Numbered from the stretch's first letter, positions 22,612 to 34,970 are shown. The stretch is DNA of 64,000 bases from Hypericum androsaemum (GCA_963995505.1 OZ023181.1:16922221-16986220), one strand, 5' to 3'. Notes: generated by a model from the letters alone, not told the origin. Program-made: numbers and translations.

Positions 22612-25272
22612 ATGGAAGCTAATCTTCCCGTAGAGCTCCTTTTGTCCATTGTCTTCCTATATTTGGCTTACTGTCTAATCTATAAGCCCAGAAAGAACCA
22701 AGCCAAAAGCTACAAGCTTCCTCCAACCCCGCCTTCCTGGCTCCCAATCCTCGGCCACTACCGCCTCGTGGCAGGATCTTCCGTCCCGGTCCACCACGTC
22801 ATCCACGAGCTCTCCCGGAAGCACGGCCCGATATTTACCCTCCGGCTCGGGACCCGGACGATGGTCGTCGTGTCGTCCCCGTCCATAGTCCAAGAATGCT
22901 TCACCAAGAACGACGTCGTGTTCGCGAACCGGCCGCGTTTCATGGTGGGGAAGCACTTGGGGTACGACAATTCCACCATAGTCCAGGCTCCCTACGGCGA
23001 CCACTGGCGGAACTTGCGCCGTATTGGGGCCATCGAGGTGTTCTCCGCCCACCGCATTAACGCCTTCCGAAGCATCAGAAAGGACGAGATCAAGAGGCTC
23101 GCTCTAAGAATCATCTCACCCGACAATTCTTACAAGCAGGTGGATCTGAGGACGGCCATCCGGGACCTGTCCTTCAACATCGTGTCGAGGATGCTCTGCG
23201 GAAAGAGGTACCTTTAAGATTTGTTGTAGTATTCTAACTAGACTAGAACTATATTTCTATTATATATATATATTGGGTTTGGCCATAAGTTGGCTATAGG
23301 TCTTTGTTTAATTGGCAATGGTAGATAAGGTCGAGATGCAGTATCACTTATTGCTTATGTGACATGTATTATAGTGATAATTGTCTCGACCATATAGATG
23401 TAGTTCAGTTGACTGAATCACAAATATCACGTGTCCTTTTTTTTATTTTCTATCTCTGCTATTATGACTGTTTCAAATATCTGTATTTACATATCCTAAA
23501 AGGTATTATGGCGAGGATGAGAAGGGAGGGGAAATGGTAGAAGGGAGGGAGTTTAGGGAGAAATTGAAGGAGTTCGCGTCGTTTGGAGGAGTGTTCAATC
23601 CGGGGGACATGTTCCCCGCTTGGAACTGGGTGGCCGGAGTGGAGAGGAGGCTCGTTAAGCTCTCCAAGTGGTTCGATGGCTTCTTCCAAGGGATAGTTGA
23701 TGAGTACAAGATGAAGCTCAGGAATGGGTTGAAGAACGAGAGCTGCATTGTTGACCACCTTCTCGCCTTACAGGAGTCGCAGCCTGATTATTACACCGAC
23801 GAATTCATTAAAGGCTTCATCTTGGTACGTAATTTTTTTTTGTCAATATTTTTTCCGAAAATTCTGATACACAGAATAGAGTCAATTACTATGAAATTAC
23901 CTTTAAAAAATTTTATCGGTTTCTTTGGTCAACATTTGTTTCATCATCGTACATCATTTTTACTACACTGACGTGACCACTTTATTTTTTTTGGTAAATA
24001 CTTGACCACTTTATTTGCCTACCACTCATTTGTGTTTTATCTTTAGTAATCAATGATTTCTAACTATTCCATGGTTACAAGTGTGGAAATGATAATTTAA
24101 AGTTGCGCCTTAATGAGTTGGATTAAAGTTTCAGGACAGAGGTTTTTTCCGTGCGCGTCTTCGATGAATTTAGTTAACTGAGTTTAGGTGCATTTCTTAG
24201 AATGTACGGTTCGTGGATCGCTTGAAATTTATAATACTTTGTACCACTTCTAATTAAAGTTAAATAATATTTGATTCTAGTAAAGTGAAAGTGGACCAAT
24301 TGAAAAACAACTTTAAACAATTGAAGTCGACTACACGAACGTACATAAAAAATTATATTGAGTAATAAATCTTAAATGAGTTGGTAAATTATTTCTTGTC
24401 AATGTAAGAGTTATTTTAACTTAACTATCAATGTTAATTTAAAACTTTTAATTCTCTCTGATTTGAAGACTAATTGTTTCGTTATTAATCAGGAAAATAT
24501 CTGATTTAGAATGTTCAATTCTAAATTAATTGCAAATTGCACGTAACAAGAGTAATGAGTAATTGATCAAGTAAAAACAACCGTTGGTAAACCATTTAAG
24601 CATGTTCCACAATCTCGGTATTTACTTAACGTGAGATGCTTCCTTTTCCAGGTGATGATGTTTGCTGGAACAGAAACATCGTCCGTGACATTAGAATGGG
24701 CAATGTCCAACCTCCTCAACCATCCAGAATTATTGGACAAGGCAAAAGCCGAGATCGACAAGCAAATAGGGCAAGACCACTTGGTGGACGAAGTGGACCT
24801 CTCCAAACTACCTTATCTCCAATACATCATTTCCGAGACACTGCGATTACACCCGGCGGCCCCACTTCTAGTCCCCCATATGGCTTCCGACGACTGTCAG
24901 TTGGCAGGATATGACATCCCGCGTGGCACGATCCTACTGATCAACGCGTGGGCTATACATCGGGACCCAGCCTTGTGGGATGACCCCACTGCTTTTAGGC
25001 CCGAGCGGTTTGAGAAGGGAGAGGCCGAGGCCCAGAAGCTTCTTCCGTTTGGGCTGGGTAGGCGGGCTTGTCCTGGGTCGGGCATGGCCCAACGAGTAGT
25101 GGGCTTGACTCTAGCTTCACTGATCCAGAGTTTCGATTGGAAAAGAGTAACCGAGGTGGGAGTTGACATGGGCGAAGCGAGAGGAGGTGTTACCGTTCAC
25201 AAGGTGAACTCACTAGAAGCCTTGGCCAAACCACGCCTCGTCTCGAACAAGATTCTGGAATGTGATACTTGA
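22612..25272 (+). CDS. P450-3: CYP81-like cytochrome P450, three exons, intact
   Basis: Exons 22612-23207, 23503-23824 and 24652-25272 join in frame to 512 aa, the usual length of the family. The introns are GT-AG. Intron 1 interrupts an Arg codon (phase 2) just before YYGED and is absent from P450-4 and P450-5. Intron 2 (phase 0, before [10 protein letters not shown]) is at the CYP81 position. Landmarks are the N-terminal anchor, PPTPPSWLP hinge, [11 protein letters not shown]-helix, AGTETS oxygen-binding motif, ETLRLHP ExxR, FRPERFE and heme loop [10 protein letters not shown]. All key residues are present. It is an ER monooxygenase, probably of specialised metabolism. The substrate is unknown. 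Confidence 0.92.
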
Positions 25273-26111
25273 ATGGAAGGTGCTTGGTGAGTTATTTGTT
25301 GTGTCCTTATTATAATATGTAATATCGATGTGACTAATAAAGAACTTTAGATGTTTCACCTGTTGCTCCGGGGAGCAACGTTAATGGCGACTCTACGTTC
25401 TAGAAACAATTCCATAGAGTAACTAAAATTGACTTACGTTGTAAAATAATTAGTTAATTGAAAGAGAACTAGTAAGTAAATAATACAAAAGGCCAAACAA
25501 CATAACTTTAAAGTTTCTTACTAAAAAATATTGACCATCGCGATCGGGAAAGAGGCAGCAATACCAATATAACTTTTTTTTATAACACCGGGTACCGGGT
25601 GTTAGGAAGTTGATTTGGGTGAAAGAACAAGGGTCACGTTGCACAGGACCGAGGCACTCGAGGCCTTGTGTAATGTTGGGGATGACAAGAAGAATTTGTT
25701 GTCTGCCGTTTGGCTTGAATTAGTGGAAGTGACTCAACCAAAGGACAAAGCTTAACCATTATTCGAATTCTAACGAATTTTATTTTTAAATTCGAATATA
25801 TCAAAATCTTGAACCGTATTCGAATCGTCCAATAATGAATTTGACAATAATTATGAACTGTCGAATTCAAATTCATTTTATTTATAAAAAAAATTGTTTA
25901 AGGGTTAAAGTTAGGGTTATGATTTGTAGATAATTGAATGGGATACATGATATATGTCTATACTCAGAATTATAAATTTCGTATTTTTTTATATAGTCAT
26001 AATAAAAATATTTTAGTAGTTTTGATTAAGTGCATATCAGAATTATGGTTAAGATCAGTCGAAATTGCTAGACATAGTAGTAAAGTGACCATAAACTCAT
26101 TTATCTACAAG

Positions 26112-27029
26112 TACGGGTGAGCATATTATCCGGTATTCGAATTCTGAATCCGAGTCCGAAAAAAAATGCGTACCTCGGATAATTTTTTATTTGGATTCAA
26201 AGTATCCGAACTTTTTAGTTCGGACTCGGATTCGGATTCGGATATCAAAAAAATTGGTTCGAATATCCGAAATATCCGAACTAGATCTGTAAAAAAAAAA
26301 ATTTAATCCAGCAACCCAGTCCACGGTTAAACCCAGCCCACTTACCTTTTTTTCCAAAACCTTCCACGCATGTTAATCACTCATTCACCCTTAATAGCTA
26401 CCAAAAACAAATTTCCAAATTTCTCTAACCTAAATCCTAAATTCCTAATTCTAAAATCACCCGACTCTCTTCATCAACGTCCTCGCCCGACTCTCTTCAT
26501 CAACGCCGTTGCTCCTAGTCCCAGCCCTCAATCTCTACATCATGCTCGCAGGCTTTGTTTTCTCTCTCATTTCCCTTCACTTCAAGATCAAGCCCATCTA
26601 AATCACTGTCATCTTCAACTTCCAGCTTACTTCAATGGACTCTAGCTATGGATTACTCTGTTCAGGGAAATAGGTGAGTGGGCTTTTGTCGAAATTTGGT
26701 TGGTTGTAGGGAATGAACTGGGTGGTATACGAATCTGTTGGCATTGGCTTGTAATTGTACGAAGTGGGTGGATCTAAAGCTACTGCCATTTGCTTTTTTA
26801 TATATTTTAATTTGGATGATTTTTTTAGGTTATTTAGTGAATGAAATCGTGGATGACCTAGTAATTCGAATAGTTTGAATTATCTGAATCCGAATTCGAA
26901 AAAAGTTTGAATATTCGGATTCGGATAATTTATTATTCGGACTCGGATAGTAAAACATTTAATTCTGATAATTTAGATAGTTTGAAATTTGGATAGTTCG
27001 GACTCTGACTATCCGAATGCTCACTCATA
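26112..27029. mobile_element. hAT-1: non-autonomous hAT-type DNA transposon
   Basis: The ends TACGGGTGAGCAT and ATGCTCACTCATA are inverted, and TCTACAAG is duplicated on both sides (26104-26111 and 27030-27037), the 8-bp duplication typical of hAT. Both subterminal regions are dense in GGATTCGGATA-like motifs. The middle (about 26340-26660) is unrelated C/T-rich sequence with a short repeat (CGACTCTCTTCATCAACG twice). It has no transposase. Confidence 0.8.
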
Positions 27030-27293
27030 TCTACAAGTACTACAAAATGCTAGTCATGCATAAAGGGATAATTGAACTTCTGAATTTGGTAAATGATTTT
27101 TACCGAAACGAGTATGATTATTTATACATTGAATCATAAACATATATTTTTCTATGATGTCTAATTTTCTGGGTGGATTTCGGAAATCAACGAAGATGTT
27201 TTATGAGTTGGGTTGCAAAGATTTTTCTTAAGTCTTGTTCAAGTCATTACTTGCACATTCTAGTTAAGTTAGAGCTTGACTAAGTGATCTAGA

Positions 27294-27336
27294 TATTTAT
27301 CCGGATAAGTTCAAATTCGAACTTATCCGGATAAAA
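27294..27336. repeat. Near-perfect palindrome
   Basis: TTTATCCGGATAAGTTC and its exact reverse complement flank six central bases. The TATCCGGATA inside each arm is itself palindromic. It sits at the 3' end of the frame at 27297-27560 (minus). Confidence 0.75.
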
Positions 27337-27560
27337 ATGATTAAGGCTTTTAGCCATCGTATAAACGCATCGCTAGTGCTTTTACCCTTCTCCTTTATCA
27401 GCTCGTGATTCTTGTACAACGAGTAGATGAGCATCGTCTGGTCGTCGGATTCCGGGAACAACTTGTCCTTGAAGATGGACTTCTGGATGGGACCCCACTT
27501 GCGGAGCTCCTTCCCCACGGTTACCCATTGAGGATTAATGGTGGTAGCGGTGGTCGGAAT
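27297..27560 (-). pseudogene. Unrecognised protein-like fragment
   Basis: A minus-strand frame of about 85 codons reads like real protein, with segments NPQWVTVGKELRKWG, IQKSIFKDKLFPESDDQ and TMLIYSLYKNHELIKEKG. It is preceded by Thr-rich residues and then runs into the palindrome, where it stops. The only ATG is internal, and the 5' side (27560-27760) is rich in gene-like GC sequence with stops. I do not recognise the family. It may be a captured exon or the remains of a small gene. Confidence 0.35.
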
Positions 27561-29029
27561 GATTTGGAGGTCTTTGATGACTTAATTCCTTTGTTTTGTC
27601 GTTAATTGTCTTCTAGTTAGGGTTTAATTAGGAAGTTATTTGTTACTTGCTGATCAATTAGCGCTGGTGGCCGCTGGATTGCAAGAGCGCTGGGGGATGG
27701 AGTCGAGGTCGGGGACTGAGGGGACGGAGACGACGGAGGGATTCTTTTGGGGTTCTTTTTAAGGGTTTAAAGTTTATTAAAGAATTATGTTGATCGATAA
27801 AGTGGAACCAATAAAGATAGAGTTGTATTTTAGCAAAATTGGAGAACAGAAGTATGATTATTAAAACAGTAAAGACTAAAATAAAAATATTGTTAAATAT
27901 CATAAACTGGAGGACAATTTCCTTATAAAAATCTACAGAGCAACCTATTTTTAGGTGTCCGATCACGATGTAATCTGTCCAACCATTAATTGAAAAAAGA
28001 GTAACAGTTGTGCTTATGGTTTTGTTTTGTAGGCGATAAATATTAATGGGTGTAACAAATAGCAAGTATAATTATTTGCTATTTTGGTAGATTTTTTTTG
28101 GTAAATAAATATTTTTATAAAAAAGCGCCCAATTTAATTAAGCAGGCTTATCAAAAAAATTAATTAAGCGGTATGGTGGCAATATTTTGTTTAATAACCA
28201 TTGGGATTTAAGAAACAAACGAAAAAATCCGTAGCTTGGGTTTATGAAACTTATACCAGCTAGCGTACAATTAGTTTGAGATAAAAGCCGAATCATCAAA
28301 TTGGACTTCTGTATCACCTTGAAAGATGCCACTTCAGATTGGCTTCCAGTCCCACATCTTATGTTATTAGTTTTTTTTAGGAATATCTTATGTTATTAGT
28401 TAGATTATATACGACCCAACTTTTTGTTTTGAAACTAAGGAAATTTACGGAGGTCATAATGTATAAATAAATTCACGTAATATAAATTAAATTTTGTAGG
28501 TCTGCCAAAAATCTTGAAAATAATGAATTCCAGCTGTTGTGTATATGTTGGGACCATTGTAAAAAAATCATACAATCAGAGTTGAAAGTAATAAAATTTC
28601 CTGACAGATTTTCCAGCCTAGAGTGAAAATAATTCATTATTAATTACGAATCCGAGTTTTCTTTTAAAAAACAATTCCAGTTAGCATATTGAATCTTAAA
28701 CTTATACATATTACTACGCCTAGTCAATTGAGCAAAACTATTACCTCTTGCTCTGTTTCTTCCTTAAAATATCAATTACATGATAGTGCATAGTAACTGC
28801 TGTGATTGGTTAATTAATCATTTCAATTCGATGATTAGGGTTATACATGCTTATTTTAGTATATAACTCTATGATATTGTGATAACTCGTTAATAATTTG
28901 TTCAAAAAAATTTAAATAATTTGATTGATATTATTTATATCAATAAGATGCACATTCTTTTCTGAAAAATATCTTAAAATTTAAGCACACTTGGCCTAGT
29001 AAAATTTCAGAATGAGTGACCTGTTGGGA
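27561..29029. other. Intergenic, no gene seen
   Basis: A GC-rich block at 27660-27750 may belong to the fragment at 27297-27560. The rest is AT-rich without frames or clear element ends. Confidence 0.4.
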
Positions 29030-29420
29030 AATTTTACGGGGTGCGTGTGAGTGAGGACAAAACATGCTGAAAAAAAACTCGTGTTGATCTGTGAATACAG
29101 TTGGTAGAATCACAGGGTGTTACAAGTGGTATCAAAGCATGACCTCACGCGCACCGTGGAAAATTTTCCGGCGTGCGTGTGATTGAGGACAAATACGTTA
29201 GAAAAAACTTGTGTTGGTCTGTGAAGACGGTCAGATCACGGGGCATTACAAATGGTATCAGAGCATGACCTCACACACACCTTGAAAAGTTTCACGTGTA
29301 TGTGTAAATGAGGACAAAACATGCTTAAAAAATTTGTATTGGTCTATGGATCTATGTGAGTGAGGACCAATTATATTCGAAAAGTCCTGTATTAATACTT
29401 AGAGATAACCCGTCAAATCA
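29030..29420 (+). repeat. Tandem repeat of about 125-130 bp with tRNA-Met-site-like motif
   Basis: About three degrading copies share GTGTGAGTGAGGACAAAACATG and TTACAA.TGGTATCA.AGCATGACCTC. The latter resembles the end of an LTR plus primer-binding site, so this looks like a multiplied fragment of an LTR-element leader. The third copy lacks that motif. Confidence 0.6.
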
Positions 29421-29767
29421 CAAAGAATTATATATAATTAGAGATATTGGATAGGACGGGTGTTCTTTTAGTTTGATGGAGTTAACAAATATTATACTTG
29501 TAGAAAATGATACTCGTGACCTTCCACACAACGACTCATGATCTAGCGTGTTAGGCTGTGTGTATGGAAGAATATTTTCAGCCTTAGTACAAGATTCTCA
29601 CTCAAAATTTTGTTAAGAAAATTTAATTATCCACCTCTTCAACCAAATAAACCAACTCCATTTGTAATACAATTTTGATATAATCATACTCTTAATTGAG
29701 AATGTGAGCGATTTTTTATAACTATTGAAAACCTACCAATTAAGGTTTTGGATTGGGATTAAAAATT

Positions 29768-31035
29768 GGGAAAAGTACACTAAAGTACTCTGTGGTTTTA
29801 GCGATTATCACTTGGGTACCCTGTGGTTTCAAAACCGTAAAATGGGTCCAACTTATTTCAATTTTTAGTTCCAGATTTTTTGGACAAACGGTATCGTTTT
29901 GACACCTACGTGAAATGCTACGTGGCGGTGATCCGGATTAATCGTTGCTGACGTGGCTATGGATAAATTACCAAAATAGTCTCTTTTAATTTATATTTAT
30001 TACGAAAAATCGTATCCTCCCCTCTCTAATTCTCTCTCTCTCCCCTCCTCCTGGTCTCCTCCTTCTACGACCTCCATCTTCCTCCTTCACAGGGAAGCAT
30101 TTTTATCACAACCCATCTCCAATAACACAAAAAAGTAGCATTTGCAACAACATCAATTTATTTCTCAAGCAAGGAGTTCGATTAGGTTAGGGACGGGTTT
30201 GTCGGGGGATTTACAACAATTTTCATTGATTTGATTTGCATCGATTAGGTTAGGGACGGGTTCGTCGGAGGAGCTTACAGTCCCGACGGTGGTGCAAGAC
30301 CAAGAACCCAGACGTCGGGGGAGCTTTCAGTCCTGATGGAGGTGCGAGACCAAGAACCCAGACGACCACTGCTGCTCCGTTGACGGCGGTGCGAGACCAA
30401 GGACTCGTTGGGGACGAAGACGAGTAGACAAAGATGTTTTCTCCGACCAGACAACGAGGCCAAAAAATTCAGGCTAACAAATCAGAGATCGGGGGACACG
30501 AAGGGAGAATCGAGGACGAGATCTTAGGAGGGTGGGGAGGCGACGAGGAGATCCACCGGGTCTGGGTGGATCCGGTGAGGGCGAGGTCGTTAAACCCTGT
30601 ACGCCTTCCTCCCCCTAGCGCCGCCTCCGCCCCTACCAGCTCCTCCTCGTTCATCTCCAGATCCTGGGCGAACCCGGGCTTGTTGTTGATTTGTGTTTTT
30701 GGGAGATGGGGGGGAGAGAGAGAGAATGGAAGAAGAAGATGGGTGTGAGCTAAATATGGGGATTTTGGTTTTTTAAAAAGAAAATAAAAAAATTAGGTAC
30801 TAACTTGGTAATTTACCCACTGCCACATCATCATTAAGTAATCCTAGTCTACGCCACGCTGGCAGTCCACATCGGCTATTAAACGACGCCGTTTGTCCAA
30901 AAAATTATGAACCGGACCTCGGGACCGGTCCGTGATAAAAATTGAAATAAGTTGGACCCGTTTTACGATTTTGAAACCACAGGATACCCACGTGATAATC
31001 GATGAAACTACAGGATACTTAAGTGTACTTTTCCC
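29768..31035. mobile_element. Mutator-like element with long terminal inverted repeats
   Basis: Arms of about 130-155 bases beginning GGGAAAAGTACACT are inverted at the two ends (29768-29897 and 30880-31035). TTAAAAATT, 9 bp, is duplicated on both sides (29759-29767 and 31036-31044). Long TIRs and a 9-bp duplication are the Mutator signature. The GC-rich interior (30000-30750) has short tandem repeats (GATTAGGTTAGGGACGGGTT twice, GAGACCAAGA.. three times) and an unrecognised open frame 30434-30748. There is no transposase. It may be a Pack-MULE, but the source gene is not recognised. Confidence 0.85.
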
Positions 31036-31653
31036 TTAAAAATTTTAGCATAGAATGGACGCTGGACACAAACAATATATTTGAGGGGTCGAATAATCAA
31101 TAACCGCTTGATCCTTAATGAATACAAACATAAAAGGTCACACACCGAACGAATAAATCGACGAACAAGTACAATAACTATTTATTACTACAAGAAGTCA
31201 TTTTCAGGATAGCAACATATTTTGTCCCATAATCATAGAGACATACCTACCGACTAATTTTATTGTCATCGCGTTATTTTAATCAATAAAAAATAAGATA
31301 CTTATAAAAAATAATGAAACTAAAACAAGTAAATTTATAGTGTGCTATAAATTTAGAAAATTTTAAAATTTTAACCATTAAATATAAAATTGAGCAAATT
31401 ACACTCGGATCCTTAGTGTATGCACTTATTAGTGATGAGTTCCTTGGTGTTTAAAAACAATATTCCGTGTCCTTATGTTTGGTCAAATATAACTCTGAAG
31501 TCCTAAAATAAAAGGAATGACGTCGTGAGTGAGGAACTTGAGAATAATATTTATACAAACTACAAAGTGAGGAAACTATTTTTTGAAACACTAGGGACCG
31601 CATCAGCATATATATCACACTCCACTTAGCAAACTGAGTCCGTAAGTTTAGTT
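31036..31653 (+). promoter_or_regulatory. Upstream region of P450-4
   Basis: AT-rich DNA between the Mutator-like element and P450-4. TATATATC at 31609-31616, 38 bases before the ATG, is the only TATA-like box near the start. The element therefore ends about 620 bases upstream of the gene. Confidence 0.4.
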
Positions 31654-33704
31654 ATGGAATCCAATCTATTGCTCAGAGCTCTCGTGGGGCTTGCCCTTCT
31701 CGTTGTCCTTGCCAAATTCTTTCTAACCAAAAGGCCAAAGAAGTACACCAACCTCCCACCAAGCCCACCTTCTCTCCCGATCATCGGCCACCTCCATCTC
31801 GTCGTCAAACAGCCTCTTCACCGATGCTTCCAAACCCTAACCAAAAACTACGGCCCCATCGTCCACCTTAAGTTCGGGTCCCTCCCTGTCGTCATCGTCT
31901 CCTCGCCTTCCATCGTTGAGGAATGCTTCACCAAGAACGACATAGTCCTAGCCAACCGCCCACCTTTCTTAATGGCAAGGTACTTGAACTATAACCGGAC
32001 CACCATGGGATCAACGGATTACAGCGACCATTGGAGAAACCTACGCCGTTTAGGGTCCATAGGAATCTATTCCAACCACCGTCTAAACAACCTTTTATCC
32101 ATAAGAAAGGACGAGGTCAGGATCTTACTTAAAAGACTCCAAAAAGCTTCAGCTTCAGCGCCTCTAGGGTTTGCCAAAGTAGGGGTGCGTCCTTTCTTCA
32201 TGGACCTGACTTTAAACAGCTTGATGAGGATGGTCTCCGGGAAGCGGTACTTCGGGGAGGACGTGGACGAGAACGACGAGGAGGCCAAGGATTTCAGGTG
32301 GATCGTGAAGGAGTTCTTTGCTTGCACCTCGGCGACCTACCTAGGCGACTTCTTCCCGGTGCTGACGTGGATCGACTACGACGGGTTCGTGGGGAGGTTG
32401 GCCAAGTTTCAAAAGCATATGGACAGAGTGCTGCAGGGGATGGTTGATAAGAACCGGGGCGACGAGGAGAAGAAGGATACGATGATCAATCAGTTGCTTG
32501 CTTTGCAGGAGACCCATCCCGAGTACTACAGTGATGAAATTATCAAAGGTCTCATTTTGGTAAGAAATTCCAATTTATCACATTTTTTACTTTTTAATTT
32601 TTTTGTGTTAGTATTATTATGTTCCTGTTAGCATATTTAATGATTAAGATTTTATTTAAACTGATTGAAAAACTTGGCTATCATCATAAATAGTTAAAAT
32701 TTTAACATTCTTTGAATTTATCATGAAAATTAATTTCGCTTACTTTCTCTCTTAAACTTCATTAGATTTTATGTCGTGAACACTAAACTTTTTTAAATGA
32801 AAGCTCGCTTGACCATACATGTAACGAATTTCCATGATTAATATCGACCTTTTGCCACCGATAGAGTTGATATGAGAAACATCAATTGAATTTTATTATC
32901 GGAATTTTATAAATTTATTTGAATAACATCAATTGAACTTTCGTCTAAATAAATTTATGATGGTCCGATTTTTGTCTAATTCGTGGTTGATCAGATGAAT
33001 TTCGCTGGAGGGACAGAAACAAGTTCTGGAACAATGGAATGGGCAATCTCCAACCTGTTAAACCATCCGCGAGTATTGAAGAAGGCGAGGGCAGAAATAG
33101 ACACTCAAGTGGGAGAAGACCACCTGGTTGACGAATCAGACTTCCCCAACCTGCCTTACCTCACCAACGTGGTCAACGAGACTCTTCGCCTCTGTCCGGT
33201 GGGCCCGCTCCTCTCGCCCCACGTGTCTTCCGACTACTGCACCATCGCAGGGTACGACATTCCTCAGGGGACGCTGCTGTTCGTCAACGCATGGGCGATC
33301 CAGAGGGACCCTTCCCTCTGGACCGACCCAACGATGTTTAACCCCGATAGGTTCGATTCGGATAAGATCGGCGGCTACCAGCTGATCCCGTTCGGGACTG
33401 GCAGGCGGGTTTGTCCGGCCGAAGCATTAGCTCGCAGGCAAGTAATTTTGCGGTGATCAAGTCATAATAAGCGACAAAATTCAAACAAATGAAACACGGT
33501 CGCCATAAATTTAGAAAATAATGAAATTTTTCGTGCAGGTTGCTGACGCTGGCCTTAGGCGCGTTGATTCAGTGCTTCGAGTGGGAGAGAGTTGATGGGA
33601 AGGAGGTTGATATGAGCGAGGAGATGGTGATGTCTATGTGCAAAGCTGAGCCCCTGGTGGCCCTGTGCAAGGCTCGCCCCTTCGTCGGCAAGTTTACTTC
33701 TTAG
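31654..33704 (+). CDS. P450-4: CYP81-like cytochrome P450 with a GC-AG intron, intact
   Basis: Exons 31654-32559, 32995-33437 and 33539-33704 join to 504 aa. Intron 1 (GT-AG, phase 0, before [10 protein letters not shown]) is the family position. Intron 2, 101 bases, splits the Arg codon after CPAEALAR. Its donor is AG/GCAAGT, the GC-AG consensus, and no GT donor keeps the frame that resumes at [15 protein letters not shown]. Other landmarks: anchor, [37 protein letters not shown], heme loop [10 protein letters not shown] (Ala for the last Gly, tolerated in some plant P450s). It is an ER monooxygenase of unknown substrate. Confidence 0.9.
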
Positions 33705-34213
33705 GCCAATTTGGATTTTTAAGTATGTATCTCATGGAGTTGCCAGCCAGCTCTTGTTTTATTTTGTATTATGATCAGCAATTCCGCGAATAAATTGCAC
33801 ATGGAGGAGAAGTTTAGTCGTGTGTGTTTAACCTTCCGAGAATAGCTTTTGTTTGTACTTACCAAAAAACAATATCTTTTGTTTGTGTTGTTATTGTAAT
33901 ATGAATAACATCTTGGTTTCGAAGACTGATTGCCGATTTAGCTTTTAATTCTCATATTTGATTCAAGATTTAGTTTCGCAAGGCGTCAAAATCATGATTA
34001 AAAAATACGAGCGAAAAAGACATCAATCGAAAATATTCAACTCTAATAGTAGAGGTTAAAAGAAAGTGACATGAAGTGGAAGGGCTCTTTGGGAAACTAA
34101 AGGGTAACTCAGATCAGATGGGTGCCAGAAGGAAAGCCCAAGGAGTGGGTCTCAAGGGCAGGCCCATTTTTAGTCTATGAGGAAAAATTGAGTTACAAAC
34201 CGGATAAAGTGAC
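33705..34213. other. 3' flank of P450-4
   Basis: Presumed 3' UTR followed by AT-rich sequence up to the hAT-2 end. No gene seen. Confidence 0.4.
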
Positions 34214-34970
34214 TAGGGTGAGAGCATTCGGATAATCCGAATTCGAATTATCCTAATTTTTTATTATCTGAAATATTCGAAATTGTTATTCCTCGATCCG
34301 AATCTGAATCCGAATAACGAATTTTAAAAAGTAAACGACTTGTCACCCAAATTAATTATTTTCAAAAAAAAATAAATTGTCTTCAATTAAATCCAAACAG
34401 TTTCATCTTCAAAAGACATTTGTTGCTTAAACAATGGCATCAAAAACTTCAAACAAACATGGGAGCTTCAATTTTTTTTTTTAGAAACGGAGGGCTTCAA
34501 ACAAACCGTAGAGTTTCAAACAAAAAGAAACTAACCTGCACCGAGTAGAATTTGAGTAGAACCCATGGAAGAATGAGCTTCAATTTTACGGAGAGGGAGA
34601 AATTTTTGGAAGAAATCCTAAAAAAAGGTGGAGGATTAGTGGCACTGGAGCTACAAATTTTCTTGGCAATGGGGGGCTTCAATTAGAGGTGGGTTTTTCT
34701 TTTAGTTTGAGTCACACTCTCTATCTAATTTAATAAAAAAAATTGGCCCAGCCCACTCCTTAGAGTAGGACTCCTAATTTCTAAAAATATTTATTTAAAA
34801 ATTCGGATATTCGGATAATCTGAATTTATATTTTTTCTATCCGAATCCGAATCCGAATCCCAAATAAATATTTCGAATTATCCGAATCCGAACATAAAAT
34901 TATCCGAATCCGGAAAAAAATTCGAATATCGGATTCGGATATCAGATATCGAATTTTTTGCTCACCCCTA
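34214..34970. mobile_element. hAT-2: non-autonomous hAT-type DNA transposon
   Basis: The ends TAGGGTGAGAGCATTCGG and TTTGCTCACCCCTA are inverted, with the 8-bp duplication AAAGTGAC at 34206-34213 and 34971-34978. Subterminal TCCGAATCCGAAT-type motifs are shared with hAT-1 and hAT-3. It has no transposase. Confidence 0.85.

Larger units (their letters stand above)
19708..26003 (+). repeat. Tandem segmental duplication, unit B (contains P450-3)
   Basis: Counterpart of unit A (1050-16815). Relative to A it has two insertions of its own, about 19812-20505 and the LINE at 20775-22062, and it lacks the LTR elements. It also lacks about 130 bases present in A near 9760-9880. Confidence 0.8.
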
